Origin: Siphonodentalium dalli
Lineage: Eukaryota > Mollusca > Scaphopoda > Gadilida > Siphonodentaliidae
DNA: 64,000 nucleotides
Direction: 5' to 3'
Assembly (NCBI GenBank): GCA_032622095.1
Contig: CP136061.1
Coordinates: forward strand, 2,294,001 to 2,358,000
In this document: in pieces, positions 48,121-57,515 of the stretch
How the letters are laid out: every line of letters starts with the position of its first letter
How positions within the stretch are numbered: the stretch's first letter is position 1
Made by a program: the position numbers and the translations under genes
Notes under the pieces: generated by a model
Database searches by the model: none
The model's input: only the letters and a program-made list of their open reading frames with translations
What the model was told of the DNA's origin: nothing

Positions 48121-50065
48121 TCCCATTGTGTCAAGAAAAAACATTGCATGCATCATCATATGCTTGTCACTATATACAAGAAAACCATAATCAGAAATAG
48201 TAACGCAAAATAGTATTACGCATAGATATAAATTATAAAAAAAAATGTAAAATACATTGGTTACATGAATGCACTGCCTCAGAATTCCGATAACACAACT
48301 ATTCCTTCAAATTATTACAAAAACTACGCCTTATCACTGCATGTTTCTAATTCACCACACCAGAAGTCTCTAAATGCGGATCAAAAATCGGAGTCAATGT
48401 GTTCCTGCTATAAATCGTGTCGTTATTTGTTTCAAATACGTATCAATTAACATATACGCACCCGTTCCTTAATTAAAATCATCATATTTCGACAATTTTA
48501 GGGGAACTCCGCGAATTCGGGGACCTCCGCAAATAGACTCCGCAAATAGGGACCTACTGCGAATTGTCAAAACCGGAAAAAACGATTATCTATTTATAAC
48601 ACGTCCACAGACAGACAGCGATATAAAATTTGCACACCAGTATACACCCGGTGGGCGTTAATAAATATATGTTTTATATTTTGATCTGCATGGCAACTAT
48701 TGCAATCCATTCATGTATGTGTACATGTAGATAGAACATTTGTGTCTCTGAGAACAATACAACATATGACCAAAGTTATTTCCGGAATATGTATGTCCCA
48801 ACACTGTATCATATATACATGAATATGTGTAATCGTAAGATATTGTTTGATTGAATACGCTTCTCTTCTCCTGTCGTAAAGCCTCTCAGTAAAACATGAA
48901 ACAACTTTTTTTTGGAAAAGTAAATTGGTCACTAACGAATTGCACTGGTCCCAAGGTTCAAACAATCGAAGTGGTTCAGCACTTATTCCCTATACGGGTC
49001 ACTTCTACCTACATGTGTTCAATTGGGAAAGGACCTGTCTCTGCTATCACATAATGTATATGTCATAACAGTATGTTGTGGTGTTTATACTGATAAGACT
49101 GATTATAATGTGATTATGAATTGATTTGTAACAGTCCACTTGTCCCTGATAAAACAAATCGGGAAACCGCTCGGTTGGTCCTTGTTCAGTAAGTATCCTG
49201 CGACAGCAGATACAATAAAACTACCAGCCCTAAACAACTGATTTACAATTTACATTAAATTTGACTATGGTTCAGAATTCTTGACGTCCAAATACTGAAT
49301 ATGACTGTCACACATATGCATGTGCCTCCTCGACAAGACAGTTAGTCAACATATTGGCCCGGTTTGCATGTAATACAAATGGCCATACAGATAACAAAAT
49401 GTATAAGCAGTGTTTGTCCATCTGTACCATGTAACACAATTGCCAAGTAAATGCAATGGGGTAATGGAGCAAACCCCATGTCGACAAAAAGGTCACACTG
49501 TACTTGTGTGACCGACAAATTCACACACAATCCCCATAATGCAATCAACTGAACATTGGGTTCGCGGACAAATATCAACAGTGAAGTGAAAGTTATGAAT
49601 ATTAATTTATTTCGCTGTAAAAAATATTAAACTTACTGGTGCAAACATTATTGCCTCAATATATTCAATGACGACTATCCGCTGTACAGTAAACCAGTAG
49701 TAATTGCATGTTTTACATTTTCAGGCATTCGAACAAACCTTTAACACAAATACATCATAAATCAACATTTATCCATGGACTTACATGTATACCGGTATAT
49801 AATAGTAAACAACACTATCATGTACTTTAGTCCACACCCTTGACGTGATGTATCTTTTCAACAGAAATACAGCCATGTTGACGTGGTCGCCAAGGAATTT
49901 GACATACATTACGTCAACACTTCTCTTCGGGTGATGTCCGACCGTTACTGGTTATTCATCAGACTTAATTCATAATAAAAGTGACAGTCGTGGTTTTAAT
50001 TCATCTGACACAGCAGTGTAGAATACATACAGAACAAAACTTTCCTTATTTTCGAAACTCGTTGC
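48121..50065. other. Unannotated noncoding spacer
   Basis: About 1.9 kb, AT-rich. No supported gene, RNA or clear repeat beyond a short degenerate CTCCGCRAAT cluster at 48505-48560. The ORFs here are under 85 codons and lack recognisable domains. Confidence 0.45.
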
Positions 50066-50069
50066 GGAT

Positions 50070-50664
50070 GGAACATAGTAACATTTGTAAATAAATATAT
50101 CACTGAGCCATCCGCAACTAACTCGATAATGGATTATCGAGTAAGATGCGTGTTGTGTTCTAGTTATGTTGTATTTGTTTCAACGTCACTCTCGCAATCA
50201 CAGGTCAAGGAAATGAGATGAAATGCTCTTCACAATGGGCCACATGCCCCACATATCTTCTGAGCTGATAACAAAACGCTCTTCATTGACCATCTATGTT
50301 AATAAAAAAAAATTGGCGCCTATCCCGTAATATCTCCCTGGTCACGTGAGCCATGTGTACCAATGTTCCTACATATCATCTAAGAAGATAAGAACATTTC
50401 TGTATTGCTCACATATGATAATATCAGTTTTAAGTTGATCCCCAGCTATCCCGTGACAATCATCGGGTCAATTTGCCCATGCTAATCAATGTTGCTGTTG
50501 GCACATAGTAACATTTGTAAATAAATAGATCATTGCGCCATCCGCGTCTTATTCGATAATGGATTATCGAGTAAGATGCGTGTTCTGTTCTAGTTATGTT
50601 GCATTTGTTTCAAGGTCACTCTCACATTCACAGATCAAGGAAATGAGATGAAATGCTCTTCACG
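50070..50664. repeat. Direct duplication of about 165 bp with internal hairpin
   Basis: Copies at about 50070-50235 and 50502-50664 share ACATAGTAACATTTGTAAAT, ATGGATTATCGAGTAAGATG and GGAAATGAGATGAAATGCTC. The first copy has the inverted repeat CTCGATAAT-GG-ATTATCGAG; in the second copy the left arm has one change. The 270 bp between are unrelated. Confidence 0.8.
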
Positions 50665-50959
50665 AGACGTTGCATCGTTTTAGTTATATACAAGGGAGAT
50701 GATGTGGTATAAATGTTTTTATGTGTAAGCAATATTTGCTAAGTGGGTGTCTGACCGGGTAAACAAGTCAAAGTGAGATGCCGGCAGGTAGACCATAGGC
50801 CTTTTGGAAAGTCAAATGAGGATAAGAGCAAAAAACGGCTTAAAACATATTTGTCAAAAGAATCGTTCACGCAATACTGCTGGACACAAAATACACGGGC
50901 TATATATGTTGCAATGTCTCCTCTACACAACACTATGCTTGGCAATATTTTAAGTTCCC

Positions 50960-51255
50960 GTCCCGATGACTCAGTAAGTAAGGCACACGGTACTAAATGG
51001 AGGGGACCTCGATGACCCAGTCGGCAAGGCGCACAAACTCCCACGCGGAAACCCCGATGTCCCAGTCATCAACGTGTATGGCCCTCTTACGGGTTGGATC
51101 CCGGTGCCTCAACCATTAAGGTGCATGGTATTCTCATGGAAGGACCCGGGTGATATAATTAGTAAGTCGTATACAACCTTATGGAGGGGACCCCGGTGTC
51201 CAATATTACTACGGAGGCGGCCCCGGTGCTTCAACCAGCAAGGCGCATGGCCATA
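50960..51255. repeat. Degenerate 42-50-bp minisatellite resembling tRNA A-box
   Basis: About seven units beginning CCCGATGACYCAGTMAGYAAGG or variants (50963, 51007, 51053, 51101, 51147, 51190, 51222). The core GATGACCCAGTCGGCAAGGC resembles a tRNA 5' half with A box, also present in the SINE at 55107. It may have grown from a SINE head. Confidence 0.6.
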
Positions 51256-51535
51256 AACCTTAATTTCTTATCTGGTACCCAACATAAATCAGTTTGTGGT
51301 GTATCTATGACACCAAGGTTTGTCAGCCACCAAGTAATGTAATTATATATATATTTATAATATCAAATAACATATATGTAGTGGGGTCGTATATAGTCCA
51401 AAGCAACCCCGAAACTCAACACTAGGATGTGATACTAACATAAGATAATAAATTGTTTGTATATTATATTAATAAATTTGTTAAAGTCTATACATATTAA
51501 TAATGCCATATAGGCAGTGTGCTTGTTAAAAATAA
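51256..51535. other. Unannotated noncoding spacer
   Basis: AT-rich, about 280 bp, nothing recognised. Confidence 0.45.
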
Positions 51536-51536
51536 T

Positions 51537-51603
51537 AACAGGTAGTAAAGTTCCTCAAAGTAGTAACAGGTAGTAAAGTTCCTCAAAGTAGTAACAGGTA
51601 GAC
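51537..51603. repeat. 28-bp tandem repeat, 2.4 copies
   Basis: TAACAGGTAGTAAAGTTCCT recurs at 28-bp spacing, ending with a partial third copy. Confidence 0.85.
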
Positions 51604-52060
51604 TAGTTTATAGAATTTATAGTTAATAAGTGATGGAAAAGTCTAGTTTATAACTATGCCCTTGTTGTTATCGGGTGGTATCTGAATCCAACGAGATCGC
51701 ATTGCGCGTATAAATTCCCACATTTTAAATATTTCCGCGCTATCATATATGCGAATTTTACATATTAAATATCGGTATACACAAATTATGGCATCCAGGT
51801 GAGACATAAAAATCTCTTGCGGAAAACAGACGAACACGGGTGGAAAGGCGGACTGAACAATCGGCAGACACGGAATGTCGGCCACAAAACGTTATCCGAC
51901 ATTATTACGCCACACCGTGGTGTTGCTTGGTACGCAGATTTTCATATTCTGTGGTCGATCGATAATCCACTGGGCGACTGTATTATTATGGTTACCGATA
52001 GAGTCACGATAGTACAACAAAGATTAGCACATGTGTTTACGTCACCGGTGTACTTGTGGG
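51604..52060. other. Unannotated noncoding spacer
   Basis: About 450 bp without a supported gene. Plus frame 51799-52182 (127 codons) runs into the adjacent CCGAAGGT repeats and has no recognisable domain. Confidence 0.4.
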
Positions 52061-52077
52061 GGCATGTTTCTATTATG

Positions 52078-52835
52078 AAGGTTCGCTATCCCGAAGGTCC
52101 GCTATTCCGAAGGTTCTCTATTCCGAAGGTTTTTGTTATTTTTAGGTTAATTCTATATTCTAAAGTATTGAGACTAATTTGAGAGGGTTCATTATCACAA
52201 AGATTCTTTTTACGGAGTGTGCGCTCACATCCGAACTGATCCTGCGCGCATACCGATACAGATACAGGAGGAAATAACTTAACTTAGAACATTAAATGTG
52301 ATTTTGTTTTGTTTTCGCGGGTTTTCTTGAGATTTAATGTCATTACGTGGGCCCATACTTTTGAATTCTTGGCATATAATATGAATGTTGTGGTATATTG
52401 TGGACCCTCCCCCATTGGGACATGACACAGGTACAGTTGACTTAAGTGATGTTCTCTGTGGGCTCCAATTTGGAGTTCAATATTTTAAGGGCCAAATTTA
52501 GGATTTTATGGGCCCATACCTTTGAACTCTGGGCATATAATATGAATATTGGGGGCATGTCTCTAATCCGAAGGTTCACTATCCAGAATGTCCACTATTC
52601 CGGAAATTTCTCTGAATGTTCGCTATTCCGAAGGTTCACCAATTAGAAGGTTCGTTATTCCGAAGGTTCTGTATTCCGAAGGTTTTTGTTATTTTAATTC
52701 TATATTCTAAAGTATTGGGAGGGTTCATTATCACGAAGATTCTTTTTATGAAGGAAATAACTTAAAACATTAAATGTGATTTTGTTTTGTTTTCGCGGGT
52801 TTTCTTGAGTTTAATGTCATTACGTATGACTTTAT
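52078..52835. repeat. Duplicated block with CTATTCCGAAGGTT microrepeats
   Basis: GGTTCGCTATCCCGAAGG-type 14-16-bp units occur at 52078-52125 and again at 52565-52680. Each cluster is followed by related sequence (TTTTTGTTATTTT, TTCATTATCAC, GATTTTGTTTTGTTTTCGCG). The first copy has about 80 bp more. GGGCCCATACYTTTGAA also occurs twice (about 52350 and 52512). Confidence 0.75.
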
Positions 52836-53295
52836 TTCTCATTAAATATTCACGCCAAGCAGCCCACACAATTTCTATGTTTCCATGCGATTTAATGTCA
52901 CTACGTGTGACCTAATATCTCAATAATCTGAGGCAAGAGTACGCCTGCTAAAGGCGAATTATAACAGTGGGGCTATAACGCTCAATGAATACTGTGAACT
53001 ATAACAAACTGCACAGCAGAATATCGCTGATTAAACGAGTATGAGATGAGCCTAACTGCAATTGTGACTTCGTTTAAAGGCCCACTTAATTTTCGAGTCA
53101 TTCATTTTTGTTATAGTATATACGGTTTTAATAACAATTTATGCCATAAAATTTGAATAAATTACTATAATTCATCACCATTTGAAACGCAGAATCCTTC
53201 TATCTCCTAGTTTGAAACACCTTTAAAATACCGCGACAAGTCGTGCGTCGTATATCTAGCAATTAGCAACTAACATGTCCTCTTCGGCTTTGCAT
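52836..53295. other. Unannotated noncoding spacer
   Basis: About 460 bp; nothing recognised beyond AT-rich unique sequence. Confidence 0.4.
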
Positions 53296-53298
53296 AGA

Positions 53299-53815
53299 TT
53301 TCAACGTAATTTGATACTTAGGGGTATTTGTGTCCGGGAAGTGTTTTGGACGGGTCAAATCGTGAGCCCGACCTGACCTTTAAAACTGTCAATGCAAGGT
53401 CAATTTGGGTAAAACGGACAAATTTCGGCGAAATTTGATACCTAGGGATACTTTTGTCCGGGGAGTGTTTTGAACGGGTCAAATCGTGACATCGGCGTGA
53501 CCTTGACCTTCAATGTGGTCAATCAAAGGTCAAATCGGGTAAAACGGATGGATTTCGACGAAATTTGATACCTATTGGTGCTTTTGTCGGGGGAGTGTTT
53601 TGGACGGGTCAAATCATGACTCCGACCTTACCTTGACCTTCAAAATTGTTAATTAAAGGTCAAGTGGGGTAAAACGGACGGATTTCGACGAAATTTGATA
53701 CCTAGTGGTACTTTTCTCCGGGTGGGGGTGTTTCGGACGGGTCAAATCATGACCCTGACCTGACCTTGACTTTCGAAATAGTCAATTGAAGGTCAAATCG
53801 CGCCTTTCGCCGGAA
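53299..53815. repeat. Four-copy tandem repeat, 124-130 bp
   Basis: AAATTTGATA recurs at about 53307, 53431, 53561 and 53691. Each unit contains GTTTTGGACGGGTCAAATC and ends with AAGGTCAA next to GGTAAAACGGA. Most units contain TGACCTTGACCTT, that is AGGTCA half-sites in series. Confidence 0.88.
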
Positions 53816-54318
53816 ATCAGATGGGAAACATCCCGGACGAAGTCGGGCCCATCAGCTTGTGTAATAAAGAAGACAGTTTGAAGAAAGTAATGTATAACAC
53901 GAGAAACGGGAAAACTTGAAATATAGAAGTATGCAAATTTCCCAGATAAAATTTGAAAGCTAGTTTATAGAATAATTGTATTATAATTTATATTTATGGC
54001 TAATAATATGATCTTGGTGGCGTTACCATTTCTGACTATGGTTTTCTTGTATTAAATATGTATTAGCGACTTTTATGTGTCAAGGAGTTGATTGTATGCG
54101 TGGCTGGAGCTGGAGCGTTGGAGTCCGCACAACCAACGCTATCCATTTACATGCACACGCACGTGTTTACATGCTTGACACTCTGGGGTCCGGAGCCCCC
54201 GTCTTTGTATAAATATGTAAACCATAATATTTATATACTTATTAAAAGATACACTGAAAAAACAAACTTAGTCAAAAGTAACTAAGTTACCTTAGTCAGA
54301 ACCCCCCGTCTCAAAACT
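53816..54318. other. Unannotated noncoding spacer
   Basis: About 500 bp without a supported feature. Confidence 0.4.
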
Positions 54319-54321
54319 AAG

Positions 54322-54440
54322 GAAGATGATGTGGTATAACTGTACCACGTGTACCATATTATTAACTTAAGGGAGGTGGTGTGGTATAACTGTACCACGT
54401 GTACCGTATTATTAAATTAAGGGAGGTGATGTTGTTAATT
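54322..54440. repeat. About 60-bp tandem repeat, 2.3 copies
   Basis: GATGTGGTATAACTGTACCA with CGTGTACC and TATTATTAA recurs at about 60-bp spacing; a third copy is partial. Each of the first two copies contains CACGTG. Confidence 0.8.
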
Positions 54441-55106
54441 GTGTAATGGTCAAGCACTGTGTATAAATACAAGATTACACATCTAAGTAATAAGAGCATA
54501 CCTTAATTGTCGATGAGCAGGAGTGAGTCGAGGAGAATGGAATGTAGAATATTCCATGCAGTAACAATTGTGTGATATACGCTATGGTAAACGTATATAT
54601 AACATGGCTATCATGATTCCTCAGACACACCAGGGAGTATGTGCATGGTCACAATTAGTTTCACAAATGTGACTCGAGATGGGGGAAACGCTGCTAAAAA
54701 GTATAAAATGGAACAAAAATATTCCTTACTGGAAAGAGTAATTGTTTTTGAATCAACATTTAAACACACATTTTGACTAAGTTATGTGGGCATAAATTTG
54801 AATTAAATGTATGATATTCTCTAAGATGTTGCTAGTTAAATGTCTTTTTGTTTTGTCCCTAAATAGTTCCACTCATAATGCGTATCTATATACTTCATAA
54901 TCACATACCTACCACTATATTACTAATTTGACCAATATTATATATGAAACTAGGAATATAGAGCCCGGAGTTCTGAACGGCATACCCATCGGATAGTATC
55001 CATACTCAGGGACATCTTATGTAAGAGCCCAAAATCTAACAAAATTACTGTATTGTCTGTGTTTTTATCAATTCATTTAAATGTATTTGTCACATAATCA
55101 TGCTTA
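54441..55106. other. Unannotated noncoding spacer
   Basis: About 665 bp of AT-rich sequence, nothing recognised. Confidence 0.4.
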
Positions 55107-55300
55107 AGGGGCATCGGTGGCTCAGTCGGTAAAGGGTACAAATCCAAAGCTATTCGCCTTCATGCAGTGATGGCGATAAGGGTTCAAATCCACATAGTGG
55201 ACATTGTAACTCAAACTTGTTATAAGGTAGAGTTGCCATTTATTCGTCGATTGCCGGTGGTTTGCCGCCCATGGTCGAGTAGTTAATCAGCAAATGAAAT
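55107..55300 (+). mobile_element. tRNA-derived SINE with complete head, 3' part missing
   Basis: A-box-like TGGCTCAGTCGG at 55118-55129 and B box GGTTCAAATCC at 55181-55191. The body continues GTTGCCATTTATTCGTCGAT and TGCCGGTGGTTTGCCGC, matching the body of the SINEs in the satellite array (GGCCGGTGGTTTGCCGCACA there). The conserved tail with AATCAATCAATC is absent. It is therefore the same SINE family and shows the tRNA head lost from the satellite copies. Confidence 0.8.
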
Positions 55301-55327
55301 ACCTATCTATATCTATATTTGCGAATG

Positions 55328-55352
55328 TCTGTCTGTCTGTCTGTCTGTCTGT
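55328..55352. repeat. (GTCT)n microsatellite
   Basis: About six GTCT units. Confidence 0.9.
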
Positions 55353-55379
55353 GTTCTATAGAAATTTACAGGGGACCAT

Positions 55380-55460
55380 CTAGATGATGCCAAAGGGGTC
55401 TACTAGGAGTAGCTTTTTACGAGAAAGATAATGGTCGGGGTTAGAATTTTCTAAAGTGAC
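55380..55460. repeat. Dispersed-repeat fragment interrupted by gypsy element 2
   Basis: CCAAAGGGGTCTACTA, TTTTACGAGAAAGATAATGG and TTAGAATTTTCTAAAGTGAC match the repeat near 47.53-47.61 kb. The LTR begins immediately after AAGTGAC, whereas the other copy continues AAGTGACGATG, so the retroelement inserted here. Confidence 0.75.
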
Positions 55461-56261
55461 TGTGCCAAGACAACCCCAGGGACATAACTTTCAACCTGGG
55501 AAGAGGAAGGCAATATCTTAGTCGCGGGAGCCGCTAGTTTACCATACATATCTAGCGCCCCTGCTGACCGCATCAACATTGCGACATCAAAACGAATTGG
55601 CGGACATCTAGCAGTAACCAGGCCGATACATACATACATACACAGTAAGACAGCTGTGAAGCAAACAGAACGTTTAAGGGATTAGCGAGACGAGATACTT
55701 TACCTACAGCGCCCATTGAAACCTAACGCAGCACGCAGACAGAGATAGGATACCTGAAGAACACATAGGAAAATCACCTCGCATGAGCAGCCCAGGAACG
55801 CCCCATCCGATGGATCATGAAATGCGGATCCAGGCGGAATAACACCATGGTCCTATTTAGAAGCAAGCAAAATTGAGACCTACACACAGTTCTAGCCAAC
55901 CCCGCAGCGAACACTAGGAACTCTCAGACACGCAGGAAAGCAGTTGGAAGCTATGGACGAAGATGCAAGGTAAACATTATGAGCTTGTATTCTTAACCAC
56001 GTCCTACTGATGCGCCGACGAAGACGGAAGAAGAGCAGACGACAGGAAGGTGAACTCAACCGGAACTCAACCGAGTAGAAGACCAGAAGATACACACAAT
56101 CCATGAAGACGGAAGAAGGCCCCAAACCGAGCAGACGACAGGAAGAGAAACTCAACCAGGAGAAACCCAGATGCTGATGATTGAACATTATTGACTTTGT
56201 TGTAAATAAATAATCAAACCGTTCTGATAGCCTAAGAGTTATATGTACCCTTATTGGCACA
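55461..56261 (+). repeat. 5' LTR of gypsy element 2
   Basis: 801 bp bounded by an 8-bp inverted repeat, TGTGCCAA at the start and TTGGCACA at the end. A polyadenylation signal AATAAA is at 56205-56210, about 50 bp before the end. A short TACATACATACA microsatellite is inside. Minus ORFs overlapping it are shadows. Confidence 0.93.
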
Positions 56262-56272
56262 TGTCTCTTAAC

Positions 56273-56290
56273 TGGTGCCTTCGAGCCAGG
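56273..56290 (+). other. Probable primer-binding site of gypsy element 2
   Basis: TGGTGCCTTCGAGCCAGG starts 11 nt after the LTR. Its reverse complement ends in CACCA and looks like a tRNA 3' end. The 11-nt gap is longer than usual, and the tRNA was not identified. Confidence 0.5.
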
Positions 56291-56397
56291 ATCTGAACGC
56301 TAATCACAGACACAACGTGAAGCCAGAAGAAGAACAGTGTGAACAGAAACAGTGTGGGAAAATTCGCAAAACGTGAGTCTAATTGTTTGTTATCATA

Positions 56398-57483
56398 ATG
56401 GCTACCCAATCTACATCTGCCGGCGTTCTCGCCCCATTGACAGAGTCTATCAATTCTCAAATTGCTGCAATGGCCATGACTACGGTGACACAGGTAGTGA
56501 CGTCATTTGACGGGGACCCCACGAAATACCATGGGTGGGTCAAGTCGATAGAAAAATGCGCAATCCTAACCGGCGCTAACGAAGCAAAGAAGCCCTACAT
56601 GGCATTCCAGTCCGCGACAGGCCCCGTTTCAGATTTTTTACAAAGATATTTGGCCACAAACCCGGACGCCACGTGGCAAGATACGAAAACCGAATTATCT
56701 AGTCGATTTGCCGAAATAAATGACAATCAATTCGCCTTTTCGATGCTAAGAAAAATCAAGCAAAAACATAACGAAAACTTACATGTGCTTGCCGAACGAA
56801 TCTTGGAAATCGCGACGGTGGCATATCGAGATCAGCCAGGCGGGATCAACTCGGTCGAAGGCCAACTCGTAGGATTTTATATTGACGCTTTAAGAAGCGA
56901 CAGTTTGAAAATGAAGTTGATAAGGGATGCGCCAAAAACACTAAAAGCGGCAGCCGAAATCGCCATGCGGGAAATGGGGATCCGACGGGTATTCAACCTA
57001 CGAACGGGCCGCGAAAATTACAACGAAAACGAACCGGAAGCAATGGAAATCGATAGTTTCAGAAACAAACGCGCGAGGGCGACCTGCGATATATGCGAAC
57101 GCGACAACCACACGACCCGAGAACACCGATCACGCCCGAGACAGGTGCATGTCGAAGCGGTGGTTAAACCACGAACAGTCGAATGTTGGACGTGTCAAGG
57201 TGACCATTTCGCTCGCGACTGCCCCTTTAAGACCGAAAACCGAAGGCACGTATCTTGCTGGGTTTGCGAAGGTAATCACTTGGCTAGAAATTGCCCCTCT
57301 AAATCCGGAGATTCGAAGCACAAGCAGTGGAACGCGCCAGTAACGCCACCTAGGGAAATCCGCCGAGATCAGCCGAACCGACCACGTGACATATCCCATG
57401 ATACACCGCGACACAGCCGGAGATATCCGACATTAAACGAACCACCACGAATGATGACCCCGCCCACATATGCAAAAAACTAA
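56398..57483 (+). CDS. gag: Gag of gypsy element 2
   Basis: 361 aa from the ATG at 56398, which has A at -3 and G at +4; an in-frame upstream codon at 56383 is less likely. Residues about 30-210 form a helical capsid-like region (FDGDPTKYHGWVKSIEKC, then LSSRFAEINDNQFAFSMLRK) typical of Ty3/gypsy Gag. Three zinc knuckles follow: CDICERDNHTTREH (CX2CX4HX4H, residue 230), CWTCQGDHFARDC (263) and CWVCEGNHLARNC (287), the latter two with CX2CX3HX4C spacing. The C-terminus is basic and proline-rich. It packages element RNA into particles. It ends at TAA right after the frameshift heptamer. Confidence 0.92.
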   Translation: MATQSTSAGVLAPLTESINSQIAAMAMTTVTQVVTSFDGDPTKYHGWVKSIEKCAILTGANEAKKPYMAFQSATGPVSDFLQRYLATNPDATWQDTKTELSSRFAEINDNQFAFSMLRKIKQKHNENLHVLAERILEIATVAYRDQPGGINSVEGQLVGFYIDALRSDSLKMKLIRDAPKTLKAAAEIAMREMGIRRVFNLRTGRENYNENEPEAMEIDSFRNKRARATCDICERDNHTTREHRSRPRQVHVEAVVKPRTVECWTCQGDHFARDCPFKTENRRHVSCWVCEGNHLARNCPSKSGDSKHKQWNAPVTPPREIRRDQPNRPRDISHDTPRHSRRYPTLNEPPRMMTPPTYAKN

Positions 57484-57515
57484 GAAATCCTCTCATTGGG
57501 GCCACAAATGGGAGG
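57474..57515 (+). promoter_or_regulatory. -1 ribosomal frameshift signal between gag and pol
   Basis: Slippery heptamer A AAA AAC at 57474-57480, positioned with AAA AAC as the last two gag codons before TAA. After an 8-nt spacer comes a hairpin: CCTCTCATT (57489-57497), 9-nt loop, AATGGGAGG (57507-57515), nine pairs including one G-U. The loop's GGGG could also pair with CCCC at 57542-57545 to form a pseudoknot. Shifting by -1 enters exactly the open frame that leads into protease. Confidence 0.85.

Noticed and set aside
47654-48965. Several 60-84-codon ORFs
   Set aside because: Short, within repeats or AT-rich spacer, with no domain or conserved context.
55107-55200. Functional tRNA gene
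   Set aside because: A and B boxes are present, but no convincing cloverleaf or acceptor stem; it is followed by a SINE body.
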